A stretch of 64,000 nt of DNA from Icerya purchasi (lineage: Eukaryota > Arthropoda > Insecta > Hemiptera > Monophlebidae). Where the stretch lies: assembly GCA_039619475.1 (NCBI GenBank), contig CM077115.1, positions 63,184,864 through 63,248,863 on the forward strand. The letters run 5' to 3'. This document shows, one piece after another, positions 58,815 to 64,000 of this stretch. Under the pieces are notes generated by a model. That model worked only from the letters and a program-made list of their open reading frames with translations, made no database searches and was not told the DNA's origin. How positions within the stretch are numbered: the stretch's first letter is position 1; every line of letters begins with the position of its first letter. Made by a program: the position numbers and the translations under genes.

Positions 58815-59642
58815 CGGGATAAATATAAATGAGAAATACATAAACCATCTTCGTTTTGCGGACGAAATCATACTGATATCAAAAAATCAAGGACAATTTC
58901 AAAAAATGATACTGGAACTGAAAAAAACGCCAAAAGAAATTGGTTTTAGAATGAATCTAGAAAAAACGAAGGTTGTGAAATATGAAGATGAAGAAAACGA
59001 CATAAATATAAATTTAGAACAAGGTCCCGTAGAAACGGTAAACACCTTCGTATACTTAGGGAAGAAATTTATAACGGGGACAAACAGCCATACATAGGAA
59101 GTCAAAAGAAGAATAAAACTCGGATGGATAGCGTTTGGTAGAATGAAAAAGATCTTACAAAGAAAAATTAGTCCAGCGAACCATGCTAAACTGTTTAATC
59201 AGTGCATTATCCCAGTGCTGAGCTACAAATCGGAAACCTAGCCTTTAACAAAAGAATTGATGGATAAGATTGGGAAGGCAGAAAGACAAATGGAACGTGT
59301 GCTGCTGGGAATAAGGTTAAAAGACAAAATCAGGAACCCCGATATGCGGAAAATCACAGGGTTCGAGGACATTGTAGCCAGGATGGTAATAAACAAATGG
59401 AACTGGGTAGGGAATGTAGCACGAATGGCAGACGGCAGATGGACGAAGAAAGTATTGAACTGGCGACTATACACCGGAAGGCAAAAACCAAGAAGACTCT
59501 CAAGAAGATGGTCAGATGACATAATAAAACAGGCAGGTCATACGTGAATACGCGGGGCTCACGAGAAACAACGCTGGAGAAATTTGGGAGAGGCCTACGC
59601 CAAATATTGGCGTCAGAAGGCTTAAAGAAGAAGAAGAAGAAA
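58815..59642 (+). pseudogene. RTE-like LINE RT end and C-terminal domain
   Basis: Starts near the catalytic box, HLRFADEIILISKN (FADD has become FADE), then GFRMNLEKTKVV, NTFVYLGKKF with a stop at 59096, then RRIKLGWIAFGRM, SYKSET-stop, MERVLLGIRLKDKIRN, INKWNWVGNVARM and the GRQKPRRLSRRW motif, all typical of the C-terminal part of RTE-type LINEs. The 3' end reads AYAKYWRQKA then an AAGAAGAAG run at 59623-59641, the simple-repeat end of this clade. Not the same family as the 36-45 kb element. Confidence 0.8.
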
Positions 59643-59964
59643 TTTTCGTCACTATCCTCATTAGTTACTACACAGTTTCCTGTATTACGACTCAAAATTT
59701 CTGCTGACTTTACAATTTTTTACCAATATCTTGCACTGTACGCATTATTATGGTATAGTTGCAAAATTTAAAGTAAATAAATTGCATAAATTGATAATAA
59801 AAAGAATTAATATCAATCATTCTTGCAGAAACGTTATTTAAAACAGTAGATAAGGTACAAGTGAAATATACAAAAAAAATAAAGAAGAATTTGTAAAGTA
59901 ATAAAAAAGACAGAACTGAAGAGGAACATAACAAAAACGGAAAATATTTATTGATATATTCGTA
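59643..59964. other. No supported gene
   Basis: AT-rich; nothing recognised. Confidence 0.5.
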
Positions 59965-60210
59965 TAAAGTAGCACGGTAGCCTAGTAGTTAAGGTGTTTG
60001 GCTACCAAATCAGAAGTTACGGGTTCGAGACTTATCCCGTTTCGGATCCAAGTCGCTCCCAGGTTTATCTAAACTGAAATAATTGGAAATCAGAAAAATC
60101 TGGGGAAATAAAGGCGACCGAGAGAGAGGAACTGCCCTTCTTACACTCGTTACTGCCGTTGAGCTTAGTACTATTATGAAAAGCTTTACTTCACAACCCA
60201 CGATACCTTA
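59965..60210 (+). mobile_element. tRNA-derived SINE
   Basis: ggtagcctagtagttaaggt near 59977 fits an A box, and acgggttcgagactt near 60026 contains a near-consensus B box (GGTTCGAnac) at the proper distance, giving a pol III promoter. The downstream body has no coding frame, and the 3' end is not clearly marked. A functional tRNA gene is unlikely because the acceptor ends do not pair. Confidence 0.6.
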
Positions 60211-61180
60211 TAAAGGATATATGGAACTTACTTTACCTTTTAACTTCTTTATTCGTATAAGCAGTCGTAGTACAGTATTAGTTAATACTTTTCACCAGTA
60301 TAGCATTTGTATTCGTCGCAGCAATGGTATTCACAACTATGTGAACCACAAATAATGATCAACTCTGCTAATGAATGATGTCATCAAAACAGTCGTCAAA
60401 TGTTGGTATTCTTCGCCATCACATAGTTTAAAATTTACCTTGAATATTAATTATCAATTCATCTGAACATATTCCTATAAAATACTAAAAATTAAACCTA
60501 TAAACTGACTTTTCCAAAAAAAAAAATCGTTTTTTCAATTTTTTTCAGAATGTTGCACCGAATGAAAAAAATTGAAAAATATCTTAAATAGAGGAGCATA
60601 AAAGAAATTTACTAATAAAATTTGGTGATCGCATAGGAATGCAGTTACAAAATTACTTTTATTTGTCTTATAAAAAATTAGATTTTTATTAGAGAGAATC
60701 GTAAATTATTTTCATGTCTTTTATTTTTGAATATTTAGAAAAAAACCATCGTTCGTTAATTTTCATTTTTACTGTTCTAGTTTTAAAAAAATAGACTAAA
60801 AATACGTTTCTTCTAAAAAAACTCGGAAAATATTTGTGACATTGGGAGCTGAAACTTGATATGAATTTTTCTTATTTAATACTAGAATGATCACCTAAGT
60901 GTCAACTGAAAACGCCGTGAAGGTAGCTTCGGCACGCTTATCCGCCTACATACTTTAGTCATTTCTTAACGTATAATCGGTGTATATATTTTATGTTCTG
61001 TGCTTTTATACTCGTTAGTAAAATTATCCATAAATCATTTTAACTTCTAACAAAATTTTTCCTCATCTTCGCTTCATTAATAGTGATTTTTTGCTTTTGC
61101 TGGCAACTTGGTCGCATTCGAGATTTTTTTTGATTAACGATGGGATGATGCCAACAACTTTGGCAAAACTGAAATTGTTT
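60211..61180. other. No supported gene
   Basis: AT-rich with A runs; nothing recognised. Confidence 0.5.
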
Positions 61181-61425
61181 TTTTTTTATTTATTTTTTTT
61201 ATTTTTTATTAAATGGGTTTGGTGTCAGCACTGACACAACTATATGAGCTTAGATCACTTACTCAAATTCTGAGGCGATCGGAGATAGAGAGTATAAAGG
61301 AGAGTAGAAGGGAAATAACCACTAGAGATGGGAAGGAAAGGATAAAGGAAGCATTGAAAGGGGTAGGAAGATCCAACGCCAAGAGTTCGGCGTATAGATG
61401 AGAGCACTCGGGAAAAAGAGTAGGG
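61181..61425 (-). mobile_element. Possible retroposon 3' end with poly(A) (minus)
   Basis: A T-rich run at 61181-61212 (poly(A) on the minus strand) abuts a 210-bp block of clearly different, purine-rich composition containing tgtcagcactgaca (palindromic) and ccaacgccaagagttcggcg. It looks like a 5'-truncated insertion, but I cannot name the family. Confidence 0.3.
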
Positions 61426-62734
61426 CATTACTGAAATTGTTGATTATATATTTTATTTTTTTGTTATTTGACTATAATTGCATCGACGCATATATGTTAT
61501 CACATTTTTTTCAACGACAAAGAGAGGGGTTTACAAATAAAAATAACATTTTATGAATAGTAAAGTGAAATTTAAAAGTCAGATAAAGAACTCATTATTT
61601 ATTGATGTATATCTACAGAGTACTGTTAAAAAATAAAAAAAAACGTGTTCTCCAGAGCAGTTCTTCCCTATAGGAAAATTCAAAATTCAAAAATGAGTCC
61701 TTGCCAATCAACTAAACTCTGCTCTGCCTGTATTGAAAATATTTCTTACTGCACAGCTAGTTTAAAGGGGTAAATCTAAAACGAAATGCCTGAATCACTC
61801 GGAGCAGTAACGAAAGATGCTGGTGGTTATTATTGTTTCGGTTTGTAGCTGCAAACATGGTTGCAGTGTTTAAAACCGCACTTTTATTTTTCTGACGATG
61901 GAAACGCTTCCGAAATGTCAAAAATGAAAAAAATACGACCCTTTCTTTTCAAAATAATTTCGTTCAATAAGAAAAATTTACACATTTAACAAAACGCTGC
62001 TCAGATATTTTAAGAAATTGAAGTGATATATTCTTCATAGAAATGAAATTATTAAAATAACAGTCCTGAAGGTAATATTACGCATATATTATTGAGAAAA
62101 GATCAGTTGCTAGTTATTTATTTGGCAACTGTATAAGGAAATAGAAGTTGATTTTGAAAGAAATAAATCGCACAGTTATTAGATATCAATTAAATTATTA
62201 GGTTGGATTGTGGATTCCCTATACATTATTAGGAATTATCTTCTACACGAACATTCTGAAGCAACATTTACCGTCTAAATCGGAGACAACTTCGAGTTAA
62301 AGGAAATAAGTTTTAACCTACATTGTTGCTATTCATAAAAAAAAAATCGTTTTTTGGAGTCATTTCCGTACATTGCTTATTTTAAAGATCTTTCGATGAT
62401 AGAATTATGGTCAGTTTCTAGTAGCGACTAGTTCAAAGATGATGTGTATTCAAATTTCATTTACCTGAGGGGAAGTCCAAAACATCTATTGCTTTCTTTT
62501 TTATCTATTAGAAAAGAGGTGATTCGCAGTTTAAATAGGAGCATTATTTATAAAAGATATTAGATTTAAAGAACCGATTCTTTAGATTAAAATGAATCCT
62601 GCAATCAACGTTGAACGAAAATCTAGTGGCAAATATGAAACATGAACTACATGATTAAAACAGTTCACTTCTAATTCGCATAGTAACAGTTTTACGTGAA
62701 ATAAAATAATATGATCTAAATTTTTAAGTGTAAT
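61426..62734. other. No supported gene
   Basis: AT-rich; nothing recognised. Confidence 0.5.
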
Positions 62735-63010
62735 TCAATCGCTATTACCATCAACATACTTGTTATTTGCGATTAGAAGGACTACATTTATTGTTCCGTT
62801 CTGTTTTGAAGAGCCCTGAGGTATCCCATTCTCTATTGGGACTCTGTTTGAAATCATGAACCGACACAATTTCCAAAGTAAATGCTGCCTCGATACGCGG
62901 CCGAATGCCTTCTCCACATCAAAGAATACCGCATAAAGGCGGTGCCGATGATGAAAGGCGGATACAATTTACTTTCGAAAGCTCAATAAATGGTTAATCG
63001 TGGACTTCGA
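62735..63010 (-). pseudogene. LINE reverse transcriptase fragment
   Basis: Minus-strand translation gives STINHLLSF (from the GFR-x-STxD motif region), AVFFDVEKAFGRVSRQHLLW (FxDxEKAFD, here AFG), and NRVPIENGIPQGSS (the VPQGS motif) with a deletion of the segment normally between them. Fits the RT of RNase H-type LINEs. It is not collinear with the 63.1-64 kb element, because it lies beyond that element's A-rich end. Confidence 0.7.
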
Positions 63011-63114
63011 TGTTTGGCCTCTAGCTTTAAATTTGTATATGTTTGCTCACTCATTTTGAGCATAAATACACTCGTTATTTTATGTAATTTTTGTTTTTAA
63101 CAAAAAATTAACTT

Positions 63115-64000
63115 AGATTTTTTTTTTTTATATTTTATTTTTAGCTATCGTGTACTACAATTTTGTTCTGTGGCACCGAGACTATTGTAAAATTTAATGA
63201 GTGGATATATATTTCTGGATATTTTTATTTAAGTTCCTCCAGGATATTTGAAAATGCTGTGTGTATTGTGATGTTGTGATTGGGATGGTATTTCCGGAGT
63301 GGTGTGCACTTTGTTAGCATGCGTTCGACTGTTAACGGCTCCTGCCCACAATGGCAGCATATAGGTTTCGTTTTTTTTTTCAAGTATGTAACTATGAGGT
63401 AATGTACTGTGTCCAATTCTGAGCTGAGTTGTTACAACTTGACGTTTCAAAGCTGGTTGGTAATGGGAGAGTGCGCTTCTAGTGTAGGGTCCATACGTCG
63501 TGAAATGGATTATTAATGTTGCGTATTTGGCCTTGTATTGAACTGAAACTTCTGATACTGGAAACAACTTTGTTGCTTCTTTCGTGGCGATATGAGTTTC
63601 TTTGTTTTCCTTTTAGAATGTGATCGTATCCAGCATGCCATGATTTCTTGCAGATGTTGGTTCGCTGGCAAGTGAATATCCTGGACTATGGGGTAGTTAA
63701 CTTTCGTGTGGTCAAGATTAATGCTTCGAACGGCACAAAGTGCGTCAGTAAAGATAACTGTTTTCTGGAAACTTTAGCTAAAATGATAGCCAGATTTATT
63801 GCTGTTGAAGGCACCGAGAATTCGACTGGTAATAACGTATCTCATGGTGATATTTTGATGTATAACGGAACACCCAGCACCTTCCATTGTTTTTGATGCA
63901 CCGATATGAAACTTTTCTCGTGAGACTCCTTGATTTGACTGGATGTTTTAGTTGTATAATGCCAGTGAAATGTTAGTTTTTAAGATCGTTTTGTGGTATG
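63115..64000 (-). pseudogene. RNase H LINE, RNase H to 3' end (continues past window)
   Basis: Minus strand. At about 63765-63709 RNase H shows TVIFTDALCAVRSINLDHTK (the catalytic D of TDSLxA). The C-terminal domain follows: TQLRIGHSTLPHSYILEKK, then by frameshift ICCHCGQEPLTVERMLTKC, a CCHC-type knuckle in which the usual His-rich HxL reads ERML, ending LEELK. An A-rich run on this strand at 63117-63131 may be the tail. The 5' side leaves the window. Confidence 0.78.

Noticed and set aside
1..64000. CRISPR arrays, bacterial operons, ribosome-binding sites, riboswitches
   Set aside because: Mobile element content, poly(A) tails and splice-like signals indicate a eukaryotic chromosome; no regularly spaced identical repeats were seen.

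Overview
The window reads as AT-rich, non-coding chromosomal DNA from an arthropod, most likely an insect. The evidence is the mix of mobile elements: a BEL/Pao LTR retrotransposon, RTE-like, CR1/Jockey-like and RNase H-bearing LINEs, Penelope-like elements with GIY-YIG endonuclease, a piggyBac remnant and tRNA-headed SINEs. Homopolymer tails and microsatellites are common. I found no host protein-coding exon I could defend. Only two short CpG-rich stretches (about 6.0-6.7 kb and 48.4-48.9 kb) look like possible host promoters or first non-coding exons.

Layout. 0-1.7 kb: a 209-bp perfect inverted repeat at the window edge, running into the 3' end of an RNase H LINE (called family A here). 7.2-13.5 kb: a nearly full-length two-ORF LINE (element 1; ORF1 7733-8560, ORF2 9449-12403 with one in-frame stop). 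It sits inside the reverse transcriptase of a second, 5'-truncated LINE (element 2), whose reading resumes at 12740. 17.9-18.6 and 20.65-21.5 kb: two diverged colinear copies of an unclassified repeat (Y). 22.9-24.3 kb: a TTAA-flanked piggyBac remnant. 26.0-27.1 kb: copy 1 of an unclassified repeat (X). 27.76-27.89 kb: a 129-bp Penelope-like 3' end with a 13-bp target duplication. 28.5-31.3 kb: a decayed LINE on the minus strand. 32.0-34.85 kb: a minus-strand copy of element 1 that appears to be split by a head-to-head Penelope-like pair.

35.9-45.9 kb is a three-level nest. Repeat X (copy 2, inverted relative to copy 1) is split by a minus-strand RTE-like LINE (about 36.55-45.82 kb). That LINE is split by a 6,090-bp BEL/Pao element (38664-44753) with identical 330-bp LTRs and a 5-bp AGTAT target duplication. 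BEL is therefore the youngest layer, yet its gag-pol carries three frame breaks.

45.9-64 kb: sparse sequence with 5'-truncated LINE tails. Further family A 3' ends lie at 49.4 (minus), 50.3, 55.7 and 57.7 kb. Other RNase H LINE ends lie at 55.0 (plus), 56.2 (minus) and 63.1-64.0 kb (minus). An RTE-like 3' part lies at 58.8 kb, SINE heads at 51.1 and 60.0 kb, and a lone RT fragment at 62.7-63.0 kb.

The genes do not form a pathway. The informative content is the order of insertion events and two repeat families (X and Y) that I cannot assign.
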